A stretch of DNA of 64,000 nucleotides from Niallia circulans (lineage in GTDB: Bacteria; Bacillota; Bacilli; Bacillales; Cytobacillaceae), in the NCBI RefSeq assembly GCF_007273535.1, contig NZ_RIBP01000001.1:186001-250000 (forward strand). The letters are read 5' to 3'. The notes under the pieces are model-generated. The model was not told the DNA's origin, ran no database searches, and saw only the letters and a program-made list of their open reading frames with translations. Below, piece after piece: positions 38,860 to 50,849 of the stretch; the stretch's first letter is position 1; the number at the start of each line of letters is the position of its first letter. The translations under genes were made by a program, and so were the position numbers.

Positions 38860-39170
38860 CTAAAGAACAACTCCTTTTTTAGTATTATAAACCGAATATG
38901 GTTAAGGGCATAGGTTATTGCGCACAGTTTGTAACTATTGTGCACTACTATCAGAAATTTGGCGGGTAAAGGAATAACATAAATAATCGGGGGCAATAGT
39001 CCAAGAAGGATTATTGCTTTAACTTTAAGGAAGCTGAAAAACTCCGTAAAACATCTACACATTCATAAAGTATAGTACTCCAATAATAAATATAAATATA
39101 ACCATAATATATAAGATTGAGATGGTAGGCTTTTTAATTTTCACATTTGGCAGATGAGGAGGAATTTATT
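38860..39170. other. 311-bp intergenic region
   Basis: Divergent promoter region between the hypothetical gene and the PNPOx-like gene. It contains an R2-like scrap at 38985-39017 (AATCGGGGGCAATAGTCC). No clear promoter is called. Confidence 0.45.
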
Positions 39171-39746
39171 ATGGGAACTGTTTATTCATCAATACTTCCA
39201 AAACACGAAGAATTTATAAGGAAACAACGAATTTTTTTCGTTGGATCAGCACCTCTAACATCGGACGGTCATGTTAACATTTCACCAAAAGGTTATGATG
39301 TATTAAGAATCTTTTCCTCAAATGAGGTAGCTTATTTAGATTTAACTGGCAGTGGAAATGAAACAAGTGCACATTTAAAAGAAAACGGCAGAATTACGTT
39401 TATGTTCTTAGCTTTTGACGGACCTCCTATGATTTTAAGGCTTTATGGTAGCGGTAATGTGATATTACCTAGCACACCAGAATGGACTGATATGGCGAAA
39501 CATTTTGACATACTTCCTGGTGCTCGACAAATAATTCATGCAAAGATTGAAACAGTAAAAACATCATGTGGATTTAGTGTACCGTTCTACTCATATGATG
39601 GTGAACGAGATACTCTTCAAAAATGGACTAACAACAAAAGTGAACAAGACTTAGAGGAATATCGTAAAAAGAAAAATTCTATAAGTATGGATGGGATAGT
39701 TACACCGATTGGAGAAAGTTTAGCTAACTTTAATAATTTAAAATAA
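39171..39746 (+). CDS. Pyridoxamine 5'-phosphate oxidase-like (FMN-binding split barrel) protein
   Basis: 191 aa. Residues 15-130 fit the PNPOx-like fold: QRIFFVGSAPLTSDGHVNIS, then PKGYDVLRIFSSNEVAYLDL, NETSAHLKENGRITFMFLAF and LRLYGSGNV. ATG 39171 has GAGGAGG 8 nt upstream; the ATG at 39147 lies before that site. Members bind FMN or F420 and act in redox or detoxification; true PNPOx function is unlikely given the length and missing PLP-site motifs. Monocistronic. Confidence 0.85.
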   Translation: MGTVYSSILPKHEEFIRKQRIFFVGSAPLTSDGHVNISPKGYDVLRIFSSNEVAYLDLTGSGNETSAHLKENGRITFMFLAFDGPPMILRLYGSGNVILPSTPEWTDMAKHFDILPGARQIIHAKIETVKTSCGFSVPFYSYDGERDTLQKWTNNKSEQDLEEYRKKKNSISMDGIVTPIGESLANFNNLK

Positions 39747-39754
39747 CCGTGCCG

Positions 39755-39848
39755 TCTAAGGGGGCTTTTCTCTTATGTAGAACGTCAGGGGCAGCATTCC
39801 TGTAATATGTAAAAATAGCTTATGGAAGAAAACTGGCAGGTTGGTGGG
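39755..39848. repeat. Dispersed intergenic repeat R1, copy 5
   Basis: Left flank GGGGGCTTTTCTCTTATGT, core GGGGCAGCATTCCTGTAATA, then TAGCTTATGGAAGAAAACTG and GCAGGTTGGTG. The left flank matches that of copy 2. Confidence 0.62.
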
Positions 39849-39927
39849 GATTTTCTAACTTGCTCCATAAACGTCCCATATTGCTGTAAAACACAACTAT
39901 GGTTTCATTAACCAAGGAGGAAGATAA

Positions 39928-40680
39928 ATGAAACAAAATATGTACGACAATCCAAATTTTTTCAAAATCTATACAACCTTGCGTGAAAGTGAAATCACTG
40001 CTAACGACTTTATAGAGCAGCCAGCGATCAAATCATTAATTCCGTGTTTGAAAGGAAAAGCAGTCTTAGACTTGGGTTGCGGTGATGGTCATTTTTCGAA
40101 ATACTGTATAGAAAACGGGGCGAAGAATGTAATAGGTGTAGACATCTCAAAGAATATGATTGAACGAGCTAAAAAATTATACCAAGCTAATAACATTGAA
40201 TTCATGTGTTTACCTATGGAGGATTTGGGATTGACCAATCAAAAATTCGATCTAATCATTAGTTCTCTCTCTATACATTACGTTGAAGATTACCCATCAT
40301 TGATTCAAAAAATTAATTGTCTTTTAAATAACAGTGGGGAATTTATCTTTTCAACCCTACATCCGATAGCAACAGCTCGGAAAGGAACCGATCACTGGAT
40401 TAAGAATGAAGATGGTCATACATTACACTGGGCAATAGATAATTATCAAGAAGTAGGAATCAGAAAACATGACTGGTTTGGTGAATATAGTGTGGTTATT
40501 TATCACAGAACCATTTCTACCTTAGTAAATACTTTGATTGAACACGGGTTTTCGTTGGATAGGATGATCGAACCTGAATCAACTTTGACAGGAATAGAGA
40601 AAATGCCGGAATTAATAAATGAAAAGCGTAGACCATCTTTTATTATTATTAAGTCAAGAAAACAAAATAATATCTATTAA
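39928..40680 (+). CDS. Class I SAM-dependent methyltransferase
   Basis: 250 aa. SAM-binding motif I is VLDLGCGDGHFSKYCIENGA; motif II acidic residue in VIGVDISKNMIERAKKL; motif post-II FDLIISSLSIHYVEDYPSLI. It resembles Methyltransf_11/25 small-molecule methyltransferases. RBS AAGGAGG 7 nt from ATG. The substrate cannot be told. Solitary gene between repeats R1 and R2. Confidence 0.9.
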   Translation: MKQNMYDNPNFFKIYTTLRESEITANDFIEQPAIKSLIPCLKGKAVLDLGCGDGHFSKYCIENGAKNVIGVDISKNMIERAKKLYQANNIEFMCLPMEDLGLTNQKFDLIISSLSIHYVEDYPSLIQKINCLLNNSGEFIFSTLHPIATARKGTDHWIKNEDGHTLHWAIDNYQEVGIRKHDWFGEYSVVIYHRTISTLVNTLIEHGFSLDRMIEPESTLTGIEKMPELINEKRRPSFIIIKSRKQNNIY

Positions 40681-40769
40681 CATTTATCACAAATGGGCGC
40701 TTTTCTTGAATAAGTAGCGTCTTATTTGTCCCTACGATGGTTAACTAAATTTTGTTGAATTGTGAATGT

Positions 40770-40815
40770 TTTTACTTAAACTAACGGGAGGTTTAGTTGA
40801 AAAAAAAGGATTATT
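40770..40815. repeat. Dispersed intergenic repeat R2
   Basis: TTACTTAAACTAACGGGAGG followed by TTTAGTTGAAAAAAAGGATT. Confidence 0.55.
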
Positions 40816-40955
40816 CTATATGGTCAAAATTAATCAGCACCCCCCTTAAGTTTTTACTTTATCTAGTATCTAAGGGTTACATGGAAAAAGTTAAAGTATA
40901 AACCGTAGCTCAAAATGCTTAATTGCTACCAGATGCATCTAGCAGTAAGAACGAG

Positions 40956-40984
40956 TTATATTTCCCCCAAAAAGGGAAATATAA
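40956..40984. repeat. Perfect 11-bp inverted repeat
   Basis: TTATATTTCCC / GGGAAATATAA with a 7-nt loop; no T-run. Confidence 0.6.
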
Positions 40985-41065
40985 TTTACTTACAAGATAA
41001 AACAGTTTCATTAACAAATAGAAGAAAGAATAAACGAGAAATATATATAACTATAAGTCTATGAG

Positions 41066-41109
41066 ACCGTCGAAACCACTGATATATATAGGGTTAGACG
41101 GTTTTCTTT
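41066..41109 (+). terminator. Terminator-like hairpin element (second copy of 37230 motif)
   Basis: ACCGTC (41066-41071) pairs with GACGGT (41097-41102); inner AAACC pairs with GGTT; followed by TTTTCTTTG. Confidence 0.6.
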
Positions 41110-41300
41110 GTGAATAGGCAGGGTGCCCCCGCTCCAAATATAAAAAGTAACTTCAGAAACGCCATATTCGTTACATAGGTACTTTCACTGAAGTATCGGA
41201 ATGATATAATCCACTACTGTTATTTGAAATCGTCATTGTATTTTATGATAATATTATTACTCTCATCCTTCCATGAATTACTGTAAGGAGTTAACTAAGT

Positions 41301-41504
41301 GGTGTCCATAAAACGATACTAATTCCATCTACTAAAAATAAACTAGTAGAAAGTAATTTCACTCAAATAATATACGATTTTAATAAGATTACATTCAATA
41401 TTGATGGAATCTATAAGTGGGAAGATATAGAATTTTAATATATTCGAGATAATTTTGGTACAGCAGGTGTGCCTGTTACATTCAGCAAATTTTATCGTGA
41501 ATAA
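41301..41504 (+). pseudogene. Remnant of an unidentified gene
   Basis: An open frame without a start reads LVESNFTQIIYDFNKITFNI, then DGIYKWEDIEF, a stop at 41436-41438, and continues in frame as YIRDNFGTAGVPVTFSKFYR before the final stop. The protein-like composition on both sides of one stop suggests a decayed C-terminal fragment. I cannot name the family. Confidence 0.5.
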
Positions 41505-41528
41505 GAGTTTTTTGTGAAAAATATTAAA

Positions 41529-41558
41529 TTGACAGCAAGAAATTACCTATGCTAGACT
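41529..41558 (+). promoter_or_regulatory. Promoter of beta-glucoside set 3
   Basis: TTGACA (41529-41534), 18-bp spacer, TAGACT (41553-41558). It lies 7 bp before the RAT. No good cre site overlaps it, unlike set 2. Confidence 0.7.
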
Positions 41559-41564
41559 TGTTTC

Positions 41565-41609
41565 AAGGATTGTTACCGCTTTATTGCGAGCTATACCTTT
41601 GTTTTTTTT
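41565..41609 (+). promoter_or_regulatory. RAT antiterminator upstream of licT (set 3)
   Basis: AAGGATTGTTACCGCTTTAT followed by TGCGAGCTATACCTTTG fits the RAT consensus. Eight T follow directly, with no separate downstream terminator, so the element itself or its CAAGG/CCTTTG ends would have to act as the stop. Confidence 0.75.
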
Positions 41610-41649
41610 ATATTAATGAAATTTAATTAAAGATGAATAGGGACTATCG

Positions 41650-42486
41650 ATGAATGTTTATAAAGTAATTAATAATAATATCGTATTGTCTAAAAATCAA
41701 GATAATCAGGAAATTGTCGTAATGGGAAGTGGTATCGGCTTTAAGAAAAAAGTCGGTGATGGTATTGATGAAACCCGAATTGAGAATATTTATCTCAGTT
41801 CAAAGGAATGGAGTGTCAATAAATTAACCCAGATGCTTTCCGCTATCCCAATAGAACATATTCAGGTAGCAAATGAAATCATTAGCTTTGCAAAAATTTC
41901 ACTTGGAAAAAAATTAAGTGAAAACATCTTCTTGACCCTGACTGATCATATTAGTTATGCAATTGAGCGCTATGAGAATGGTATGGAAATTAAAAATGCT
42001 CTTCTTTGGGAAATTAAGAGGTTTTATAACCATGAGTTCCTAATTGGCAAGGAAGCGTTATCAATTGTAAAAAACCGACTTGGGGTTGATTTACCTGAAG
42101 ATGAAGCTGGTTTTATTGCCTTACATATCGTCAATGCAGAACTTGATATGGGACAAGTAAGTCGAGTTTCAGAAATAGCAAAGGTTATTCAAAATATCTT
42201 AAGTATAATAAAATTCCACTTCAAAATTGAATTGGATGAGTATTCACTGTATTATGAGCGGTTTATAACTCACTTGAAGTTTTTCTTCCAACGTTTGTAT
42301 AGTGATGTTAAATTAAACGATGCAGGAACGACGAGTTTTATATGGATATTGAAAGAAAAATATAAAAACGAGTACGCTTGTGCATTGAAAATTAAGGAAT
42401 ATATAAAAAAAGAACTTGGTAAAGAACTAGAAGAAGATGAGTTAATTTACTTAGTAATACACATTAAAAGAATAACGAATGCTTAG
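41650..42486 (+). CDS. licT: LicT/BglG-family transcriptional antiterminator (set 3)
   Basis: 278 aa. CAT RNA-binding domain MNVYKVINNNIVLSKNQDNQ and GSGIGFKKKVGDGIDETRI; PRD1 with LTDHISYAI and ALHIVNAEL; PRD2 with RFITHLKFFF and LVIHIKRITN: all four regulatory His are kept. RBS AGGGAC is mediocre. A second RAT with a terminator follows directly, so LicT should control bglP both here and, through the upstream RAT, its own synthesis. Whether it also acts on set 2 leaders is open. Confidence 0.92.
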   Translation: MNVYKVINNNIVLSKNQDNQEIVVMGSGIGFKKKVGDGIDETRIENIYLSSKEWSVNKLTQMLSAIPIEHIQVANEIISFAKISLGKKLSENIFLTLTDHISYAIERYENGMEIKNALLWEIKRFYNHEFLIGKEALSIVKNRLGVDLPEDEAGFIALHIVNAELDMGQVSRVSEIAKVIQNILSIIKFHFKIELDEYSLYYERFITHLKFFFQRLYSDVKLNDAGTTSFIWILKEKYKNEYACALKIKEYIKKELGKELEEDELIYLVIHIKRITNA

Positions 42487-42558
42487 GATTGTTACTGATT
42501 ACAGCAGGCTATACCTAAATGAACACTCTATTTAGAGGATTCATTTAGGTATTTTTTT
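42484..42558 (+). promoter_or_regulatory. RAT antiterminator and terminator between licT and bglP (set 3)
   Basis: The RAT starts TAGGATTGTTACTGATTACA and continues GCAGGCTATACCTAA. The terminator is ATACCTAAATGAA (42511-42523) with TTCATTTAGGTAT (42540-42552) and seven T; it shares ACCTAA with the RAT, so they exclude each other. Confidence 0.93.
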
Positions 42559-42593
42559 ATTCATTTTTTATTTTATCAATTGGAGGAGACAGA

Positions 42594-45910
<3,317 letters not shown>

Positions 45911-45968
45911 TGGGATTGATACTAATAGACTTATTTATCTAAATGGCCAAGTAATTTTAATATATTAC

Positions 45969-45997
45969 AAAGGATGTACTGAAAAGTACGTCCTTTT
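45969..45997 (+). terminator. Intrinsic terminator of beta-glucoside set 3
   Basis: AAAGGATGTACT with AGTACGTCCTTT (one mismatch) and TTTTT. Confidence 0.8.
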
Positions 45998-46131
45998 TCG
46001 GAATAATTAATAGAGGCTGAATATCTATTGCGTTATTGGGGGGAATTAACTGACATTTCTCTTATGCTAATAAAATTTACCTATTACGGTGAGGGAATTG
46101 ATATTATTACAACTAATATTAATAACAAATA

Positions 46132-46163
46132 AAGAGCCATATTATAGAAATAATATGGCTCTT
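46132..46163. terminator. Hairpin 3' of the HAD gene
   Basis: Perfect 14-bp stem AAGAGCCATATTAT / ATAATATGGCTCTT. On the minus strand it is followed by TATTTGTTATT. Confidence 0.75.
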
Positions 46164-46191
46164 ACTATTGTAATTCTCTTGTTAACTAAGA

Positions 46192-47031
46192 TTATTTAAA
46201 GTATTTACGTAAAGTAAAAGCAATTCCGTCTTCTTCATTTGAGCGAGTAACTTCATCAGCTACAGCCTTCAAATCGTCTACTGCGTTAGCCATAGCTACT
46301 CCAATGCCAGCATATTCAACCATGGTAGCATCATTGTGGCCGTCTCCGAAAGCAATCATTTCTTCCTTTTTGTATCCTCTAGGAATTAGTACTGTATCTA
46401 ACGCTTTTGCTTTATCTATACCCTGAGCAGTAAATTCAAAGTAAAAGGGAGCTGTAAACACACAATTCAAAGTATCTTTGAAAGGCTCCATCATTTCTTT
46501 ATAGTGTTTTTGAAGATAATCATCTGATCCGGCAGTTAGAATTTTATTTAGTCGATAATCAGCAAAAGCTGCCAAGTCATCTACTTCAGATAGTTTATAT
46601 TTACCACCACGGGATTCGTACTTCATTATGTTAATTAAATTACCATTATACGTTATTTCATTATTGAAGACATCATTAACATACATATAGTTATCTTTAT
46701 CAATCATAGGAATGACTTCAAATTTTTTCATATGCTCAAGCACGGCTTGACCTTGTTCGACAGTCATCGTTTCATTAAATAAAACTTCATCTGTTTCACA
46801 ATCCACGACTTTTGATCCATTAAAAGAAACTAAGAGTCCATGATGCTTTTCCATTTCTAACTCTTTCGCCAAATCTCTTAATCCAGATGTTGGTCTACCG
46901 GAAGCAAGAACTAAGATAGCACCAGCTTTTTGTGCTTTTAGTAAGATTTCTTTTGTTTTTGCAGAAATTACTTTTTCATTATTAGTTAATGTACCATCAA
47001 CATCCATAATAATTACTTTAATATCATTCAA
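46192..47031 (-). CDS. Cof-type HAD phosphatase
   Basis: 279 aa. HAD motifs: I MDVDGTLTNNEKVIS, II LASGRPTSG, III Lys about residue 205 (DKAKALD), IV FGDGHNDATM; a C2B cap lies between II and III. Such Cof enzymes dephosphorylate sugar phosphates or FMN-like compounds. TTG 47031 is the start, with GGAGG 8 nt upstream. Divergent from the AraC regulator; the pair shares a 171-bp promoter region and may be co-regulated. Near beta-glucoside set 3, so a sugar phosphate is a plausible substrate. Confidence 0.9.
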   Translation of the reverse strand: MNDIKVIIMDVDGTLTNNEKVISAKTKEILLKAQKAGAILVLASGRPTSGLRDLAKELEMEKHHGLLVSFNGSKVVDCETDEVLFNETMTVEQGQAVLEHMKKFEVIPMIDKDNYMYVNDVFNNEITYNGNLINIMKYESRGGKYKLSEVDDLAAFADYRLNKILTAGSDDYLQKHYKEMMEPFKDTLNCVFTAPFYFEFTAQGIDKAKALDTVLIPRGYKKEEMIAFGDGHNDATMVEYAGIGVAMANAVDDLKAVADEVTRSNEEDGIAFTLRKYFK

Positions 47032-47202
47032 AATTGAATCCTCCCTTGATTAAACCGATTATAAGTATATTATATATAATATCTTATATTTATTTTTACT
47101 TTAAATTGCTCTTACAATATCAATATTATATTATTTGTGTACACGTTTTCTATCGAAATTGGGTTTAATAATATCAAAATCGTATATTTTTTGGAGGTAA
47201 TT

Positions 47203-48102
47203 ATGAATTCAGCATTGGAGATATTTTCGGATTCATCAGAACGAATAAACTATAATTTACCTGATTTCCCTTTGTATGTGCGGAAAGGAAGATTACTTCA
47301 CTTTGATAAATATGTTGCACCAAGTCATTGGCATTCCGATTTAGAATTCATTTTAGTACTTGATGGCAGGATGGAATATTATGTTAATGGTCAAACGGTC
47401 AGTATTGAAAAGGGTAATGGAATTTTTGTTAATAGTAAACGTATGCATTATGGATATTCTAACAATATGAATGATTGCCACTTTATTGTTGTAGTTATTC
47501 ATCCCATATTGCTTGGTGAGCACACTCAATTAGGAAAAGTTTACCTAGAGGAAAAATTCGGATTATCTACGGAAGACTATATATTATTGAATAAACAAGT
47601 TCAATGGCAAGAAGAAGCACTCACAAAATTAATAGAAATATTCGAAGAAATGCATCAAAACGCAAATCCACTTCGTTTAAATGCCCAAGTTATGTCTCTT
47701 TGTGCAAATATAGGAGATCATATACAAAAAGTCCCTAGGAACCATGTTGATGATAATTCTTGGGAGACAGTCTGGAAAATGACAACCTTTATTCATGAAC
47801 ATTATGAAGAAAAAGTAACACTTGATGACATTGCCTTTGCAGGAAATGTTTGTAGGAGTATCTGTTGTAATTTATTTAGTAAATACATTGAACAAACCCC
47901 CAATAATTATCTAATAGGCTATCGAATTCAAAAAAGTTGCGAAATGCTAAAAGAAACAAATAGGTCAATTAGTGAGATAGCAATTGCATGTGGTTTTCAA
48001 AGTGGAAGTTATTTTTCCTATACTTTCCGTAAGAAAATGGGGTATGGGCCACAAGATTATCGAAAGCGAATTACAATAGCCAGTCCTCGTTCTACTTACT
48101 AA
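47203..48102 (+). CDS. AraC-family regulator with N-terminal cupin sensor
   Basis: 299 aa from ATG 47203, which follows TTGGAGG; the longer frame from 47137 is not preceded by a site. Residues ~25-100 form a cupin (HWHSDLEFILVLDGRMEYYV); the C-terminal ~100 residues hold two HTH motifs (EKVTLDDIAFAGNVCRSICC, then ISEIAIACGFQSGSYFSYTF). Sugar sensing is typical of this layout. Its target may be the divergent HAD gene or the MATE transporter downstream. Confidence 0.9.
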   Translation: MNSALEIFSDSSERINYNLPDFPLYVRKGRLLHFDKYVAPSHWHSDLEFILVLDGRMEYYVNGQTVSIEKGNGIFVNSKRMHYGYSNNMNDCHFIVVVIHPILLGEHTQLGKVYLEEKFGLSTEDYILLNKQVQWQEEALTKLIEIFEEMHQNANPLRLNAQVMSLCANIGDHIQKVPRNHVDDNSWETVWKMTTFIHEHYEEKVTLDDIAFAGNVCRSICCNLFSKYIEQTPNNYLIGYRIQKSCEMLKETNRSISEIAIACGFQSGSYFSYTFRKKMGYGPQDYRKRITIASPRSTY

Positions 48103-48190
48103 AGTTATAATTTAAAAAGTTCTAATGTATTTTGTCACATCTAATTAAGTAGTATGAATGAGGCTGAGTTATAATCATATAAACTAGCAT

Positions 48191-48236
48191 AAAAGTCGAA
48201 CTATTTTATCATTTATTGATTAGTAGTTCGACTTTT
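48191..48236 (+). terminator. Intrinsic terminator of the AraC gene
   Basis: AAAAGTCGAACTA / TAGTTCGACTTTT with a 20-nt loop and T-tail. Confidence 0.8.
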
Positions 48237-48274
48237 TGTATTTTCGGTTTTAATACAATAATTAAAAATCTTAG

Positions 48275-48400
48275 TGATTGGAGCGGAGTACATTTGATTC
48301 CTGCAGGAAATAGAGGATAGGATGAGACCCTGCAGGCTAAGGGAAGGAGGCTCGAAATTTGCTCGTGTGGAAAGCGAGTGAACGTACTTGCAATGAAAAT
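48275..48400. repeat. Bacillaceae dispersed intergenic repeat (GGAGCGGA...CCTGCAGG...GAGGCTC type)
   Basis: GATTGGAGCGGAGTACATTT, then CCTGCAGGAAATAGAGGATA, GAGACCCTGCAGGC, GGAGGCTCG and GGAAAGCGAGTGAACGTACT. This order is that of a very common intergenic element in many Bacillus-group genomes. The copy is somewhat decayed. Confidence 0.85.
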
Positions 48401-48679
48401 GAACTGATTTTAATGCGTGTTCTATTTAGTCATAAGCTTCAGTTAAAAAATTTAGATGAAATTTCATTATTCGTGTTTAGATAGGTTATCTAGATTGTTG
48501 TCTCTGTTGTCTCAACCTTTATTTTTATTGATTTTATGTACGAGTCCTAAGTAGAAATATAAAGGATGATTCTTATGAAATATACGATTTCGAAAGAATG
48601 ATATTTGATTTTGATGGACGCGATTTATGTAAACATATACAATTTATTTATATTTAGGATAAGAAAGAGGGGGTGTGAA

Positions 48680-50068
48680 GTGTCAAAACAATTAAAGAAA
48701 TCACAAAGTGAATTTAATCGTACCCTTAATACTTCTTTGTTTTCGTTAGTATTACCAATAGCCTTTCAAAATTTAATTTCAGCAGCTGCCATTGGGGTAG
48801 ATGTTATAATGCTTGGTGTAATTAATCAATCTGTAATGTCAGCCGTATCACTTGCGGGACAAGTAACATTTGTATTGTCGCTATTTTATATGGGTATTTC
48901 AACTGGAGCAGGGATACTAACGGCTCAATATTGGGGAAGGAATGACGTAAATGTAATTCAACGGGTATTTAGTATTACTAGTATATTTTCACTGAGTATA
49001 TCGATAATATTTTTTGTTTTTTCATTTTGCTTTCCCGAAGTGTTAATGCGATTACTTACAAATGATACAGAGTTAATTTACTATGGAAAGATCTTTTTGC
49101 GAACTGTATCGTTCTCGTATATAGCAATGGGACTATCTCAGGTTTATTTTAGCGTGATAAAAAGTATGGAGAACGCACAATTCAGTGCATGGATTAGTTC
49201 CATTTGTCTTTTTCTTAATATTGGATTAAATGCACTTTGTGTTTATGTATTCTTTCCAGGCATGCCAGAAAAGGCCATTACAGGGGTAGCAGCGGCAACG
49301 GTTTGTGCTAAGTTCGTAGAGCTAGGATGTTGTATCATTCATTCAATCAGATACAGCCAAGTTAAATTTCACCTACCATTAAAAGATAAAATTAATCGTC
49401 AGTTACGCAAAGACTTCCTAAAATATACAATTCCTATACAGGCTAATTATTTTGTATGGGGCGGTGGCTTAACAGTTGCTACTTCCATAATCGGACATGT
49501 AAGCGCCGATATGGTTGCGGCAAACTCTATCGCAACCGTAGTCAGAAACTTAGCAGTAGTGTTTTGTGCAGGCATTTCTAGTGGAGGTGCTGTGCTGATA
49601 GGAAAATATTTAGGAAGTAATGACACAGTGATGGCAATAAAAGCATCTAAAAGAATTAATTTATATGCATTGCTTTTAGGTATTGTAGCAGGTGTGACTA
49701 TATTGATGATAAAGCCGTTGGTGTTCCTTATAGTAGATCTAAACGTTAATGCCCAATCATACTTAGATGGTATGTTGTATGTATGCGCTTACTATTGTAT
49801 TGGTAAGTCCATTAATTCAACAATCATTGGTGGATTTTTTCCAGCTGGAGGAGATGCGAAATTTGGGCTTTGGTGTGATATTGTTGTAATGTGGATTATA
49901 GTATTGCCAATAGGCTATATGAGTGCATTTGTGTGGAATTTACACCCTATATTACTGTATGCAGTACTCAATTTAGATGAAATTCTCAAGTTGCCGTTGG
50001 CTGTATATCGTTACAGTCAATATAGATGGGTTAAAAATATTACAAGAGAAGTGGCATCAAATGAATAA
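48680..50068 (+). CDS. MATE-family efflux transporter
   Basis: 462 aa with twelve predicted helices in two similar halves. Features: SLVLPIAFQNLISAAAIGVD in helix 1, GQVTFVLSLFYMGISTGAGI, and ANYFVWGGGLTVATSIIGHV at the start of half two. GTG 48680 follows GAGGGGG by 6 nt; the in-frame extension upstream lacks a site. MATE proteins export cationic drugs or metabolites with Na+ or H+. Followed after 49 bp by an acetyltransferase gene, probably one operon. Confidence 0.9.
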   Translation: MSKQLKKSQSEFNRTLNTSLFSLVLPIAFQNLISAAAIGVDVIMLGVINQSVMSAVSLAGQVTFVLSLFYMGISTGAGILTAQYWGRNDVNVIQRVFSITSIFSLSISIIFFVFSFCFPEVLMRLLTNDTELIYYGKIFLRTVSFSYIAMGLSQVYFSVIKSMENAQFSAWISSICLFLNIGLNALCVYVFFPGMPEKAITGVAAATVCAKFVELGCCIIHSIRYSQVKFHLPLKDKINRQLRKDFLKYTIPIQANYFVWGGGLTVATSIIGHVSADMVAANSIATVVRNLAVVFCAGISSGGAVLIGKYLGSNDTVMAIKASKRINLYALLLGIVAGVTILMIKPLVFLIVDLNVNAQSYLDGMLYVCAYYCIGKSINSTIIGGFFPAGGDAKFGLWCDIVVMWIIVLPIGYMSAFVWNLHPILLYAVLNLDEILKLPLAVYRYSQYRWVKNITREVASNE

Positions 50069-50117
50069 TGTTTTTTATATCCCATGTGAAAAATAGAATG
50101 ATTAGGAGAGATGACAT

Positions 50118-50738
50118 ATGACAATGAGAGAAAGAATCCATTCTGGAAAGCTATTTACTGATTATTGTGAAGGATTACCAGAGGATAGAATGCAAGCTAA
50201 AAGAAGAATGATGGAATTTAATGCTACAAGCCCAGATGCATTAGCAGACAGAGTTCAAATAATGGCAGAAATATTCGGTAAAGAAACAAAAGCCTGGATA
50301 GAACCACCATTTTACTTCTGCTATGGCACAAATATTGAAATTGGAGAAGGTACTTACATTAATTTTAATTGTAATTTTGTTGATGACACGAAAATTATCA
50401 TTGGAAAAAAAGTATTGTTTGGTCCGGCCGTAACGATTGCTACTGTTGGCCATCCAATTAATCCTAATTACAGAGAGTATATGTATGCTGAACCAGTAAA
50501 AATCAAAGATAACTGTTGGATTGGAGCTGGAAGTATAATATGTCCAGGGGTAACCATTGGTGAAAACAGTGTTATAGGGGCTGGAAGCGTAGTGACAAAA
50601 GATGTTCCAGCTAACTCAGTTGCTGTTGGTAATCCTTGCAGAGTATTGCGAACAATAAATGAACATGATATGGAGCACTACTATAAGGACAGAAAAATAA
50701 CACAACAAGATTTAGATGAAGAAGCAAGTTTAAGGTAG
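50118..50738 (+). CDS. Maltose/galactoside O-acetyltransferase-like (left-handed beta-helix)
   Basis: 206 aa. N-terminal Mac domain (HSGKLFTDYCEGLPEDRMQA) followed by hexapeptide repeats (GTNIEIGEGTYINFNC, then DNCWIGAGSIICPGVTIGEN) and the catalytic His in VTIATVGHPINP. Transfers acetyl from acetyl-CoA to a sugar hydroxyl. RBS TTAGGAGAG. Together with the MATE exporter this suggests detoxification and export of non-metabolisable sugars (inference). Confidence 0.92.
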   Translation: MTMRERIHSGKLFTDYCEGLPEDRMQAKRRMMEFNATSPDALADRVQIMAEIFGKETKAWIEPPFYFCYGTNIEIGEGTYINFNCNFVDDTKIIIGKKVLFGPAVTIATVGHPINPNYREYMYAEPVKIKDNCWIGAGSIICPGVTIGENSVIGAGSVVTKDVPANSVAVGNPCRVLRTINEHDMEHYYKDRKITQQDLDEEASLR

Positions 50739-50767
50739 TGTAAGATAAGCTAGGTAAAAAATAAAGG

Positions 50768-50798
50768 TGTGAGTGGCGAAAATATTTCCCCACTCACA
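50768..50798. terminator. Hairpin between acetyltransferase and GntR genes
   Basis: Perfect 9-bp stem TGTGAGTGG / CCACTCACA. The T-rich side is on the minus strand; on the plus strand the tail is TAAAAAG, so termination efficiency is uncertain. Could also be an operator. Confidence 0.5.
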
Positions 50799-50849
50799 TA
50801 AAAAGTCTGAATTTTAAAATAACATCTTGTTGTAAAGGCGAGGCTCATA

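Larger units (their letters stand above)
40681..41528. other. ~850-bp gene-poor region with repeats and a gene remnant
   Basis: In order: R2 copy (40770-40815), an 11-bp perfect hairpin (40956-40984), the ACCGTC hairpin element (41066-41109) and a remnant coding fragment (41301-41504). No intact gene. Confidence 0.6.
48103..48679. other. 577-bp intergenic region with terminator and a Bacillus repeat
   Basis: Contains the terminator at 48191-48236 and the repeat at 48275-48400. From 48420 to 48679 only the MATE upstream region is seen. Confidence 0.65.

Noticed and set aside
40956..40984. Terminator at the 11-bp inverted repeat
   Set aside because: No T-run on either strand and no adjacent gene end; kept only as an inverted repeat.
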